DNA from: Corticium candelabrum
Taxonomy: Eukaryota > Porifera > Homoscleromorpha > Homosclerophorida > Plakinidae
Length of the DNA: 64,000 nucleotides
NCBI RefSeq assembly: GCF_963422355.1
Contig: NC_085093.1
Coordinates: forward strand, 2,187,051 to 2,251,050
Reading direction: 5' to 3'
This document shows, piece after piece, positions 34,801-47,097 of this stretch. Position 1 is the stretch's first letter. Each line of letters opens with the position of its first letter. A program made the translations under genes and the position numbers. The notes under the pieces are model-generated. The model did not search any database. It was not told the DNA's origin and saw only the letters and a program-made list of their open reading frames with translations.

Positions 34801-36777
34801 GTAGAGTGGCTTGCTGGTGTCATGATTCTGAACGATCTTCACAGCTTCATCAGAAAACAGAGTTGTTGAATAATTTCCTTGAGCATCCCAGTCAACCTTT
34901 AAGTAAGAACAGCAAAAGCAATTACGAAATAGTACGAGTACTGCCACACTATCAAACGTATGCTTTGAGTGTAAATGATCCATTCAAAAGTAGCAGACTT
35001 ACAACTCAATCAAATATGGTACAAAACATGCAAAAAATGTAACAAACTTAACAGCATTTTTGTCTAAAATCTGAAATCTAAAATTGGTATATATTGTATT
35101 GCTTTTATTGCCTTGCAGTTCCCATGGTAGGGTAAACATATACAACGCTATCATACACCACAAATGCTACCACAACTACACATACAGTACAACCCCGATT
35201 ATCCAGAATTTTTCGACGAAAGCCAAATTGTCCGGATAAATGAAACAATGATGTGGTGACTTCCTTGAGGCTCAGTCATACATTGACAGTCAAGTACATA
35301 ATGAACAAATAAATAATTAATTAATATACAGCAATATTAGGTCAGCAACGACTCAACATGTTTACACACTTAATGTAGGTTCACAGGTTTACATGTTGGA
35401 ACGATGTCACGCGAGAAACACGTGAAAGACATGTTCGTTTCGGATAAAAATAAATTTGTCTGGATTATCAGAATGTCCGGATAATCGGGTTTGTACTGTA
35501 CACATACTCACACGTAAACACATAATTACCTGGTACTTTTATTTCAACTCATAACACAAAGTTTCCCTACTCTTCATATCTTGTCTGCTCACTATTCATG
35601 CTTTATACTCTACTCGTCTCATTAACAGAACGTAGTGTTCTCGTCTTAAAATCTAGTTGACTCTTTTTCATCATCACTGATGCTTCCACAAACCACTTTC
35701 CCAATCTATGTGTTACAGATTCTCTGTCCTTCATCTCCAGACCATGTCTCACTCCTTTCTGTATGTCCAGTACGTTTACCGCTCTGACAACCGAAGCTCT
35801 TTCCGATTCCAACATCCAACTTCTGTAGGCTAACATAGGAACAACTACACATCATAAGTCTTTACCATGCCAAGTCCGAAAGACAACCTCCTCCCAATCT
35901 CACAACAGCAGCATAAAAAGCACCATACAGTCTCCAAGATCAGTCTTATGGAATTCATGTCAGATTGATATTAATCCAGCACTACACCAAATAGTTTTAT
36001 TGATCGTTTAATACAAGGCAAACATTTCCATGATTAAACCCTAAAGTTTAGATTTTCCTTTTAAGTTAATTTCACAACCAAAGTTTTATGGTGAGTTCCT
36101 GCCTTATACAGACTGACACAGCTAACTATCTGTCACAGACAAACCTCTGAGCAGCCAGTTCCACACATAGGCTGTTTGTCTCTTCTAAAATCGTAACCGG
36201 CTCCAGCCTTATGAGTAAAATAATCCTCTCCGCCGCCATAAAAACCATAGAAAGAGTCGAACCCACGAAATGTCGGTGTATATTGCCAAGAATAGAAACC
36301 GAGATGCCACTAGTACATCATCCATACAATTAATTAACACGCGTCCATCTCTTCTTCATTACAAATCATGTACCTTGCCAATTGCATGAGTGACATACCC
36401 GGCCTCCTTCAGCCGCTGAGGCAGCATGGTTTCACTGAGGTTTAGCCCTTCACGCTACATATTCAAAAAAGGAAGCTACACATCATAGTCAAGACCTCAT
36501 GAGACTACAAGACGTAAGATATTTCTGTCTATCTCTTTGTTTAAAATTTGTTTTGTCAGATTGTTGATATGCTGATCACTTTGTGATATACACATCCTTC
36601 TATTGACTACATATCGTTTTGGAATGATAGTTTAGGGACTCCAGTAAGAGAAATCAAGTAAACATTGTGAACTTGTACTGCATACACACCTAAGCTGCAT
36701 GCAGCTGTTAGACGTACCAAGCATGCAGGTGCGTGTATGTGCGTGTGTGTGTGTGTGTGAGTGTGTGTGTGCATGTG

Positions 36778-36830
<53 letters not shown>

Positions 36831-36850
36831 ACGCACATGCATGTGTGTGT

Positions 36851-36913
<63 letters not shown>

Positions 36914-36944
36914 CACGTGCATGTGTGTGTGAGTGTGTGTAAGT

Positions 36945-37011
<67 letters not shown>

Positions 37012-37046
37012 CACGTGCATGTGTGTGTGACTGTGTGTAAGTGTGT

Positions 37047-37103
<57 letters not shown>

Positions 37104-38872
37104 GTCATGCGTGTGTTCAACATAAACATTACTGCATATAAATAATATCTACAACCTGACCTTGCCACTTTGCAAAACATAGTGCTGCATTCCATATCGA
37201 ATAGGATATCGACCTGTGTTAAAAGCAGCACGGCTGCCAATTACAACAATTAGAACAGACACTGACAAACTATTAGCACACAATATACCTGGGAGAGCAA
37301 ACTGGTTGCACATAGTACTACAATAAACATCAACAATCAAATCAAAACCACATCAGAAAGGCACTAATTGTGCATTCTGTTCAGCATGCTTGTATTGGAT
37401 GAATAGAAATACACACAAATTTGTATGATGCACACAGTCTAGCAGCGTATGTTCTACTAACTCCTACAGACTTAGAGCAGTGACTACGTGCATACAGATT
37501 CGTAAAATGCGAGTCAAAACGTAAAAACAAAAGTTGAGATATAAAGTTTGAATTTTATGATTCCTGTTCTAGTTTGTTAGAAAAGATGCCAATCCTATCA
37601 TTGAATTCATGCATCTAGCCACAATAGTCACTTGCCAAATATATCTGGCATCATTACGCACTTTGCAAATTAATTAATTAATTAAACATATAATATATAT
37701 TCTTATATATTATTTTATTGATATGTATATGCCTTGCTCCTTACAACAAGGCAGAAACAGACATAACAGGCAAATCCCCAAAACAGTCAATACATTATAT
37801 GTGCGTGTCTATAATGTCTAGCATGTATTTTTAAAAAGCCGGTGGAGAAATCGATGATTGAGTAGGTACCACACAATAAAATAAGGAACATTACAAGAGG
37901 CCAAGCATGTCACTTGACTTCAAAATTGAGGAGGCCAGTCACTAGCAAGGGCAGTGGAACGACTCGCAAGTTGGGGAGGGGGCGGAGCATAAAGGACATC
38001 AAAGTACATAAACTGTGAGGGTACTGTTTGCTTACAAGAATAATGGTTGTACTCAAAGTTGAATGCAGCTGCCACCTTTGCCCCTCCAGATCTGCCGCTA
38101 CTGCTCCTGGTTGAGGATGCTTGGTAAAGAGGTGGAGTGGAGTGGGGTGAGGGTGAGCACCCTAGCACCCCCAGTACCCCAGCTCCGTTGCCCCTAACTA
38201 GGGTTCTACTTTATGAGACCTTGTCTATCATCTAAGAGGCCACACCTACTAATAAAAATACTGGGGAGGCCATGGCCACCTCAGGTCCATGCATCGACGC
38301 CACTGAAGTGACCACTGACAAGTTCATGGTGTCCATTTATCACCAGTAACCACACATTATGAGTACTTCCTTCCTACAGTCTGTAATGTGTATATCAGTG
38401 GTGCAATCTCTAGACTTGAGGTGGGAGGTGGTGTAATCACTGGGAAGAGGTTTGCCTTACAATGATCCATTTGTTTTTAGTAATTAAAACTTGCTGTCAT
38501 TTCCGTTTGCTAAAGACAACACGACAGAACAATAGAATGGAAGAGACCGTCCTACACATTGATATCTATCTCCCAGCTAGGCACACCCACGCATCTATTG
38601 TATTCTCCTCCTTACTTGATTCAAAACGACTCCATTTCCTGCCAAGTCGTCGAGGGTTGGCGTTTTGATTGGAGTTCCTCGGAATCCTAAATCGTGATAC
38701 CCAAGGTCGTCCGCTAAAGTCAATAAAATAAATAAATTACTAAAAAATTCAAAGTTTACGATCCTACCATACTTGCATGCTTACCGATAATAAATACAAT
38801 GTGAGGCGACTTGCAATCAGCCCATGGAAATGTGTAAGCAATAAACAGAAGCGAGAAGAAATTGGGCAACAT
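31808..38872 (-). CDS. arylsulfatase, ARSB/ARSI/ARSJ-like
   Basis: Sixteen exons on the minus strand, in gene order: 38872-38785, 38713-38616, 37317-37289, 37233-37161, 36454-36374, 36309-36145, 34896-34799, 34744-34642, 34578-34483, 34417-34295, 34231-34184, 34131-34076, 33847-33721, 33696-33615, 33559-33378 and 31942-31808. All phases agree, giving 527 residues (human ARSB is about the same length). It starts with a signal peptide. Metal-binding Asp31-Asp32 lie in [10 protein letters not shown]. The sulfatase signature [12 protein letters not shown] has Cys69 as the residue converted to formylglycine, and it is split by an intron inside CSPS. Later come [20 protein letters not shown] (278-282), PLRGGK and a C-terminal GGAWTPW typical of ARSB relatives. 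It removes sulfate esters from glycans, in a lysosomal or secreted setting. The start is head to head with gene F. Introns carry several MITEs and a large CA/TG repeat. Confidence 0.93.
33896..34054. mobile_element. short hAT-like MITE in arylsulfatase intron 12
   Basis: Inverted ends CAGGGGTGTAGCGTG and CACGTTATGCCCCTG, with AACAATC directly repeated on each flank. 159 bp, with no coding capacity. Confidence 0.8.
35185..35498. mobile_element. pogo/Tigger-like MITE in arylsulfatase intron 6
   Basis: Ends CAGTACAACCCCGATTATCC and GGATAATCGGGTTTGTACTG are inverted and flanked by TA. This terminal sequence resembles those of pogo/Tigger elements. 314 bp with no transposase. Confidence 0.85.
36728..37104. 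repeat. long (TG)n compound microsatellite in arylsulfatase intron 4
   Basis: About 375 bp of TG repeat punctuated by ATGCACGTGCATG-like blocks and TGAGTG/TAAGTG interruptions. The arrangement looks like several tandem copies of one larger unit (TG run plus GCACGTGCATG block), so a higher-order repeat has formed. Confidence 0.95.
37952..38305. mobile_element. possible hAT-like MITE in arylsulfatase intron 2
   Basis: Left end CAGTGGAACGAC and right end CGACGCCACTG are partly inverted. No convincing target duplication is visible. The interior has GGGGAGG-type blocks on both sides. Confidence 0.35.
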
Positions 38873-39242
38873 TGCGGTGACCCGGATAACTATGTTAATG
38901 TCGTACTACCCCGGATGTCTGGGTAAACTAGAGAGTAAAGTGTAGAGGACAGCAAATGTAGACTCGAACCAGTCGTCTCCTCGTGCGCGCTCCACGTGTT
39001 TTAGCACGTGCTTTGTGGTAGACGGACCAAGAATAGGTGTTGTGCGAACTGGCCTCTATTGTCCATTGTGTACATGTGACAGACGGAAAAGAACAGGTCG
39101 TGCCAAACCTCAAATGCAATTAGTACAATTAAGTAATTAGAGTGCACTAGAGCTACAATAGAGAGGCAATTGAATTCTGATGCCTGCGCTCGCGCTCTAG
39201 AGAAACAGTCGGCGCGCTCACGCCCAGCAGTCGACCCAAGTC
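38873..39242. promoter_or_regulatory. shared upstream region of arylsulfatase and gene F
   Basis: About 370 bp separate the two divergent start codons. This spacer must hold both core promoters, or one bidirectional promoter. I see CACGTG E-box-like palindromes (for example in TCCACGTGTTTTAGCACGTG near 38991) but no clear TATA element. The regulatory role is inference from the arrangement. Confidence 0.4.
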
Positions 39243-41368
39243 ATGCTCAAGTCAACTCTCTGTCTGCTGCCTTTTGCGCTACTGACTGTCGCTCAGTCGA
39301 CCTCCTACGTTCCAACCACTTCGTACGACGTCCAAGATTACGGTGTCTAGCTATTCTAGCCTGCAAGATGGTAATTGTAGATTGAAGAAACTGGACGGAA
39401 TTTTTCGTTTTTCTAGGAAATTGCTACAGCAATCTGCCTCGTCCGCCTGTCGGCGGCGAGTTTCGCATCAATGCGATGAAGATGGGCGTTGTTTCGTTGA
39501 CATACTCGTGCAAATCGAGATACAATCTCGTTGGTAAAGCGGTCGTTAGTTGTCGTAGCGGACGGTGGCCGAACAAGTTGCCAACATGCAAGTTTAACTA
39601 TCGTAAGCAACCCTAACTATTAATATTAATTACCTTAATTTAAAAATTTAAAATAAATAAATTTATTTATTTATAACAAGATTCGATTTATTAAGTAAGT
39701 TAGTATTAGAGGCTAATAGATTTTTATTTTTCGGACGTTTTTGTGAACGTCAATCATCGAACTACAGAAAATAAAAAAATTACCAACTTATTAATTAATA
39801 TATATATTAATTAATCACATAACTTATTTTAAATACACTAATATAATTGTATTGACCAATTGTTTGCAGGACGATGTTACGCAAAGTTTCCTCCTGCACC
39901 GCAGTTTGGCTACATTCTGAAGCAAAAATATCGTGACAAAGCGACTGCATGCTACAAGTGTGAAAAAGGTTACAAGCTTGTGGGACCATCGACTATCGTA
40001 TGCACTGCCAAGAAAGGACTACAACTATACAACAAAGCTCCGCCACAATGCCATCTTGGTACATCAAGATAATATGTGCTTTACCATCAGTGCATGGTGT
40101 AGCTAAGTGATATTCATGTTGTATAGACGTAAATACTGAAAAAACGTGCAGCTTCAGCTCGTACGACAGCGGCTGTCAGTATCTTACTGACAGCGAAAGG
40201 CCAAACAGATGGCAACTAGAGGTGCAGAAGTGCGTACGGAAGCAGCAACAGTTTCAATTTACGACCAAGCAAAAGCCCATCTTGGCAATAAGACTGAGAA
40301 ATTCAAGTTTGAGTGTTGATCCGTTAATGGAAAAATTTGAAAATTTTTCAGAAACGCCAACACCGACGCCAACACCGTCTGTTTATTATTATTATTACTA
40401 TGGCAGGTATGGGAGGAATGCCGACTCGAAGACGTGCAGGAAAAATTTCAGGAATGCGACGGCCGTTCTTGTGTTGCGCCCTGCACTTGTCGTGAAGAGA
40501 GCTACACATCCGAGCGTCTTAGTGGACGAGATACTTGAAGTCGGTGTACTAGGAATATCGGTGGCTCATTTCATCAAGTTTACTATCGAGGCTCCACTAC
40601 ATGCGGTAGCATACGGGTTACAGGTGTCCGGCCATTGCCTTCCAGACCCACCCGGTAGCTTGTACCTTGCGTATACCCTGCCTCCTTCACCCCACAGTGC
40701 CGTTCATAGAGATTTCTGCATCAAGCTACGTAATCGAGTCCGCTGCAGCTCACGACGCAATTTCCACTTCTTTGTCAGAATTCGCTTTTTGGCTTTGTTT
40801 CGACCGAGCATACCGAGCGACGCAGGTGTACTCAGAATAACTCCAAAAGGGGCATCTCGTTCAGTCTGTGCTGGTAAGCAGATCTAAGTAATGCCAAAAT
40901 TACTTGTTTACTACCAAATGTTTTTGTATGCTCAAATATACGTGTGAGCATGCGCATTATATTTTATTTGGTTTATTAATATTGACTGTTAATGCACGAA
41001 AATGTACCCAATAAACCTCATCTAATACAACCAGCATGCTCGAAGTCGTTTATAAGCGATCAAACTTCGTAGGGTTCAAGTATGTAACAAGAATTACAGC
41101 TGTAAGTACAGAACAAAGCAAAAGTATGAACAGAACAAAAAAGTTCGATTCACAAAGGTTTAAAATTTAAAATTTTAATCTAATTTAAAAAGCATGACCA
41201 CCAGACCAAAAATTGGTGCGAGCATTCCTTTCAATCAACAAACTTATTAATTCTTGTGGCTTAATTAATTGAATTATTAAGTTAAATGTGATTGTACAAT
41301 GTAGTCTTACCAGTTGGGCAGTAAATGTAAGTTCTTTCGTAGGATTTAGTCAAGAAGACAATCCGTAG
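39243..41368 (+). CDS. gene F: secreted two-sushi protein with HCLPDPPG module
   Basis: Five exons: 39243-39342, 39417-39602, 39870-40058, 40127-40873 and 41343-41368, giving 415 residues with phase-1 introns. A signal peptide is followed by a Ser/Thr/Tyr-rich linker and two one-exon sushi domains (NCYSNLPRPP... and RCYAKFPPAPQFG...). The second has one extra Cys and no Trp. Module exon: KTCSFSSYDSGCQYL at its start, then a low-complexity PTPTPTPS stretch followed by six tyrosines, a KR site, [25 protein letters not shown] (about 328-335), CIKLRNRVRC and TPKGASRS. The tail is GFSQEDNP. The Pro-Thr/poly-Tyr insertion is absent from its close paralogue G. Divergently transcribed from the arylsulfatase. 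Confidence 0.9.
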
Positions 41369-41737
41369 CTGCAAATTGGCTCTTGCTGTCTTTCTGTCCG
41401 AATTATCAATGTTCGTTTCGGTCGACCGATTGACTCTGTTGCTTGACGTTCGAGATTAGTATAGTATGATGGCTCTGCATGAGTTTCAATGAGAAGCTGC
41501 TGTCTTGTTGCGGCATTGTCTCTCTGCTGTAGAGATCACTGCAATTGCATAAAAATATCCAGACGCTAAATACAAGTGAGTGACACGATGTTTCAAGTTG
41601 TGGATAGCAGACGTGCGTCACGACTCGAGAGTCTGATCGTTCTTAGCGCGAAAACAATAGCGGACTGAAACGTTCTTATTTTGCACGACACACTTGTAGA
41701 CTTTGCCATGCAGAAGAGCGCGCACACACGCACGCAA

Positions 41738-41743
<6 letters not shown>

Positions 41744-41790
<47 letters not shown>

Positions 41791-41810
41791 TACGTACGTA
41801 CGTACGTACG
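41744..41810. repeat. (CA)n plus (ACGT)n microsatellite
   Basis: CA run followed by about five copies of ACGT. Confidence 0.93.
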
Positions 41811-42094
41811 CGCGGGCGCAGAGCCAAGCTGCATGTACTGCATGCATACAAATACTGAGTCTGTAATGTGAACCAACAAATTTGTCAGCAGAACTGTTTG
41901 GACTATGTTAGTAGCACGATCAGAGGCGCCTAGGCATTTTCCGTGTTGCCCGGAAATCCCTAGCTCTTCAACCACAATTTGCAAGTGAGAAGTATTGTGA
42001 CATCTAATTGATCAGGCTGCACTCACCACACTATAGACACTATCTATACAGTATATGCAGATTGTTCTCCCCCACCATCAATTAATGCAAACAC

Positions 42095-42939
42095 CACCGG
42101 CGTAGCGTGGTCCTCAATTTAGGGGGGATTTTAATAAATTAGACTGCAAACTACTGCCATTTTTCTTGCAAAGCCACTCCCGGTTTTTGCTTTTTACTTT
42201 CTCGCTCACAGTTTGTAGACATGTAAGTAAAGAGTATTGATTTCAATTTACAAATAAACTGCGGGACTGAGTGTCGTCAGTGTGCGTAAACTGTTATAGT
42301 GCGTGCCAAAAGGTTTTCAAGGCTCGCTGCTGTCGTCAAACTAGATGGCATCTCGATGCAATAGAATCTAGAATACTAATTCAGAGCAAACCGGTGTTGA
42401 CCAATTTTATCATTCGCTTAATTAATGTAGCGAGCAATAGGTCTGGCTAGTTAGCTATAGAATAACCTGAGCACAAAGTGGAGAAAGTACGGAGTGCAAG
42501 CAAATCGTTAGGTAGTGGAGCCGCTGGAGATCCCCTTCTCCAGTCAATCAGGTTGTCGACCTTAATTAATAGACTTACTTGAAAAATAGTTGATGTGGAT
42601 AGGCTTTTGCCTATTTCATGCGGTCTGTTTTTACTCTGCCAAACAAAAGCTTTGAAAGTGATGGGAACGCGCACTTTACGTGTCAATGACTTCTCGACAC
42701 TGTTATATCATACTGAAATGATGATGGTATGTATTATCAAACAGGTATACTATAATCAACGTCGTCGTCAACATTACATACTACTCTACGATTAATTTTT
42801 AAGTGGACTGTTTAGTAACATAATTATAAAGTTTTGCTTGAACCGGAGTGCCACACCCAAAATGTTTGAGGGCTATAGCCCCCCAGCTCCCCAGCCTCCC
42901 AGTCCCCCCAGCCTCCCATCCCCCGACGCTACGCCGGTG
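42095..42939. mobile_element. non-autonomous DNA element with CACCGGCGTAGCG ends
   Basis: Ends CACCGGCGTAGCG (42095) and CGCTACGCCGGTG (to 42939) are inverted, and CAAACAC is directly repeated on both flanks as a 7 bp target duplication. The right subterminal part is C-rich (repeated CCCAGCCTCCC). 845 bp, with no transposase visible. hAT affinity is inferred from the GGCGTAGCG end, which resembles that of the small element at 33896. Confidence 0.75.
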
Positions 42940-43444
42940 CAAACACCCTCGATAGCTATTCACGTACCCTAGAAGCACCCAAGCGTTTACTTGATTGCCA
43001 AATCGTTGGTGGCTTTTTCTGGCTAGGCAGTATTCTAGACTTTGCTACAGATGCTCGTCTCTAAATAGACTGAGCGTCCAAGAGACCAAATCTGACACCA
43101 GCAGACCTACACGTCTGCATATGACGCTGAGTATGGCGTGTTATATAACTAGCAGTGTCAAAATTACGCCGGTAGTATCTCTGACTAGCTGATGAGCAGA
43201 GTACTCTGGGATGCGTCACTCAGCATCTAGGAACGTTGTTGCATTTTATTAGTGAGGCCTAGAATCTCCTTTTATTCATAAACAGTGCATGCTAGAATGT
43301 ATAAAAGCAGATCCTATAGTAAGCCTTCCCATTCACAATCAGCACATACATATATACAGACTACATTAGTAACTTGCATGCAGTATCAGAAGTAAAGATC
43401 TCTAGGATTGCCTAGTAACGATCTAATACGAAAACTATATAAGC

Positions 43445-43862
43445 ATGGCTCTGGTAAGCACATTGTTGAGTCCTAGTAAACAATTGACAAGGTACTATAA
43501 CTATAGGGTACTGTACTAGCACCCTATCGGTTGGCCTCCGCAAGTTTGGAAGCTCAACGACGCCACATGCAGTGTAGATAGAACCTAACAATCTAAGACA
43601 TCAACACGACTGACGTGCGTGTTAATTACTTATTTACTAATATAAACTAAAATGATGGATGACACCGTGACATAACATGACATTTCAGAGAAAAAGTCGA
43701 CCAGAATTAGCCAGTTTGCTAGCCAGTTTGCATTACGTAGGCGTCGGCAAGCACCAAACTTCTAGAATATTTCTGAATTTTGGCTCCAAATCCGGACAGC
43801 CTTACACTGCGACTCATAAAAGTGTTTCAAACTATTCTAGAAAACGTTACTGTTCCAGTTGA
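43445..43862 (+). CDS. weak candidate for a small two-exon gene
   Basis: A TATAAAAG lies near 43299. Further on, ATGGCTCTG is followed by GTAAGC (43445-43453), and a TTTCAG acceptor at about 43688 opens a frame RKSRPELASLLASLHYVGVG that runs to TGA at 43862. Joined in phase 0 this gives about 60 residues. No family is recognised and there is no signal peptide, so it could be chance. Confidence 0.2.
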
Positions 43863-44095
43863 ACACAGAAAAACTCTCAGCGCGTCACGCGACAAACTCC
43901 ACCTACCCGAATTGCGTCACTGAACGACGTGGCCACAAAGCCAAGTACGAACGGTAATAGTTTAAGGTCATTGCTTTACCGTGTGGCCAGCTGCATGTAT
44001 ACATAGAGTACCAGGAAATCGGATTGCGGCTTTGTCGTAGATCTAGCAGATCCAGGAAGGATGACAGACAGGATGTGGACAAAAGCAATCGGACG

Positions 44096-44217
<122 letters not shown>

Positions 44218-44662
44218 GGTGCTCGGCACCGCACCACTGTAACGACGGCTACATATTTACTTCCAGGAATGCAAGTCGCTATTGTATCATTGGAACCCAC
44301 GCATAGAACGCATGTGCGTTAGCTGGATGTGGTTGCGGTCGACACTGTACTGAACGGATGCACTTTGAAGTCTTTCGTATGTTTTCGTCCATCTATCTAC
44401 AAGCGTTTACGCACGCCTTCAAAACCCACTTTCTCTTGCTCCTAATAATTAGTATCATTGTACTGATTGCCTAAGTAGAGATCACCATGCACGGGCACAT
44501 AACAGGAAGTTTCCCATCAATTTGTGGAAAACTATGACGGAGAGGTAGTAGATCCAATGATGTCACGCAGTTATCTATTGATGTCATGCAATTACTGCTA
44601 CCTTATTTCATGCGTCCATAACCGCTCTTGAGCAGTCGTACTGTACATGCAGTGGCACTGTG

Positions 44663-45364
44663 ATGATCATGATTGAGTCGAGTGCAGCAGCCATTTTATC
44701 GCTGGCAGTTGTTCTATTGGCTGTAAGTGTGGATACAGTCGAGCCACTGCTCTTCCCGGTCCCCGATCCGTTCAAGACCGTGACGGACCTTAACCAGAAC
44801 GTCTCTAGTATCAAACAGATCGTCAGTGATAACCTACCCGGTGTGTATAAATATGAAACAATACACAGAGAGATAGTGTTTGTATCTAAAATTTCTATTT
44901 TTCAGGCAATTGTTCGCACAATCTTCCTCCTCCGCCGGTTGGAGGCGTCCGCTTCACACCGTCCACGTCGGGCTCTGTTGCCAGACTTTCCATCAACTAC
45001 TCATGCGAAGAGGGATACGATTTAGTCGGCAACTCTATCATCCATTGCCGTGACGGACAGTGGCCAACCGACCTGCCACGTTGCCGGATTAACATAGGCA
45101 AGCAACATAAAGAAAATCCAATTATTATTATTGATTATAATTATAACAGTATTATATTATTATTTTATATTGTGTCAGATTAATTAACATAGACAAGTAA
45201 CACAAAGAAAAATCGAATTATTATTATTATAGAGTATGCGTCGTTTACACCCCTAGTATTCTCGTGCACAGGAGGATGCAGTAAGCTTACAACACTTTCT
45301 TGAAACATCTTGCATCAATGTTGGCTGAAAAGCTTAATTTCACATACAATATGACAATCAACTG

Positions 45365-45414
<50 letters not shown>

Positions 45415-46038
45415 CATACATACATGATGGCATGTCCACTGATAACAGACATACATACATACATACATACATACATACATACATACATACATACATACAC
45501 TGCAGAATCTGCTATGCACTTACTAGATCTGCTGTCATGGGCTTGAGAGAATGCAGACAAAGAAGAGTTTACAAATATGAAGGAGGCATCGAGCAAGCTG
45601 TGGCCACTAGCTGCCTAGCTCACTAACTCATTAGTAACTTTCTTTGCTAACAAAATAGTTTTCTCTCAGACTCTTTAGTTAGTTATTAGTATCTCATTGT
45701 ACATGTAGCAGTATGGATGTAGTGCAAATCTATTCAAATATATGTTGTTTGAAGTACTAAAAATATTATTATATTATATTATATTACATTATATTATATT
45801 ATATTATATTATATTAATTGTGTATTTCTAATGCAGACTATTGCTCTGCTCTGTTTCCTCCTGTGCCCTATTTTGGATCGATGCGTATAAGACAGAGTGA
45901 GCATGAAGTAACTGCGCTCTACGCGTGTGAGAGAGGCTACAGACGCAAAGGAGAGACGAATGTCACTTGTGCTGGAAGAAGCAGCTCAAGACGAACTACC
46001 AATGCTCGCCCACAATGCTTTCTTGGTGGGTTGTAACT

Positions 46039-46104
<66 letters not shown>

Positions 46105-46140
46105 TGGTGTGGTGGTGGTGGTGGTGGTGGTGGTGGTGGT

Positions 46141-46200
<60 letters not shown>

Positions 46201-47097
46201 TGTCTGTCTGTCTGTACGCGTGTGCGTGTGTTGTGCATGAGGCTTGACTCAATTGCATCTCTTGTCTCCCTCTAGACGTGCGGATCCACAAAAACAAGGC
46301 AAAGACGTGTACTTTCAAGGCATCGGATACTCGTTGTCAGTATCTCACCGAACGAGAAAAACCAAACAAGTGGAGACTCGAGATGAGAAAATGCAAACAA
46401 AAACCAAACAAGTACCGCCTCATCATCAAGAAAATGCCCATCCTCGATATCAGACTCAGAAATTCGAGTTCAAGTGTCGACCCTCTCTTGCAGAAATTTC
46501 GAGCACTACCGGCGACACCAAAGAAAGGAAATTCTAATATTAAAGAAACCCAAAAAACTCGTTTACCTACATGCCGGGAAAAGGCAAGACATTGGGAGGC
46601 CGTTCTAGATCTGCAGCCGGCTATGATCGTAAAACGATCTGCAAACGCGGGAGTCATTGTCGACAGTGTAGTTGAAGTCGGTGTGCTACGTAACTCGGTG
46701 GCTCATTTCATCAAGTTTACTATTGAGGCTCCGCTACATGCAGTAGCATACGGGTTACAAGTGTCCGGTCATTGCCTTCCAGACCCACCCGGTAGCCTGT
46801 ACCTTACATATACCCTGCCTCCTTCACCTCACAGTGCCGTTCATAAAGATTTCTGCATCAGGCTACGTGATCGAGTCCGTTGCTCGCAGGGCATCTTCAA
46901 CTTCTTTGTCAGAATTCGATTTCTGGCTTTGTTTCGACCGAGCATACCCAGTAGCGCGCGTGAAGTCAGAATGACTCCAAAGGGAGTATTTCCTTCAGTA
47001 TGTAAAGGTAAGTTGCTTTACACTATAGTATAGCAATCACTGTCACACACTCAATGAGCTCTTTCCTATAGGATTTAATCAAGAAGACAATCCGTGA
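44663..47097 (+). CDS. gene G: secreted two-sushi protein with HCLPDPPG module
   Basis: Five exons: 44663-44840, 44906-45097, 45837-46025, 46276-47007 and 47072-47097, giving 438 residues, phase-1 introns. [20 protein letters not shown] is a signal peptide, with an internal ATG at 44669 as an alternative start. A spacer rich in hydrophobic and polar heptad-like residues ([14 protein letters not shown]) precedes two one-exon sushi domains. The module has [15 protein letters not shown] at its start, a KR site, [25 protein letters not shown] (about 352-359), [18 protein letters not shown] and the tail GFNQEDNP. It is the closest paralogue of F. The intron after exon 2 appears to use a GC donor (ATAG|GCAAGC) where F uses GT. 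Introns hold (TA)n, (CATA)n, (TG)n and (GGT)n repeats. Confidence 0.9.
45367..45498. repeat. (TA)n and (CATA)n microsatellites in gene G intron 2
   Basis: TA run (about 45367-45410) and CATA tetranucleotide run (about 45446-45498), separated by a short unique spacer. Confidence 0.95.
46039..46199. repeat. (TG)n-(GGT)n-(TG)n compound repeat in gene G intron 3
   Basis: Two TG runs flank a pure GGT run of about 36 bp. Confidence 0.97.

Noticed and set aside
44226-44295. Sushi-like fragment HHCNDGYIFTSRNASRYC beside a CA repeat
   Set aside because: Only two cysteines and one GY motif; no flanking exons. Possibly a relic upstream of gene G but not supportable.
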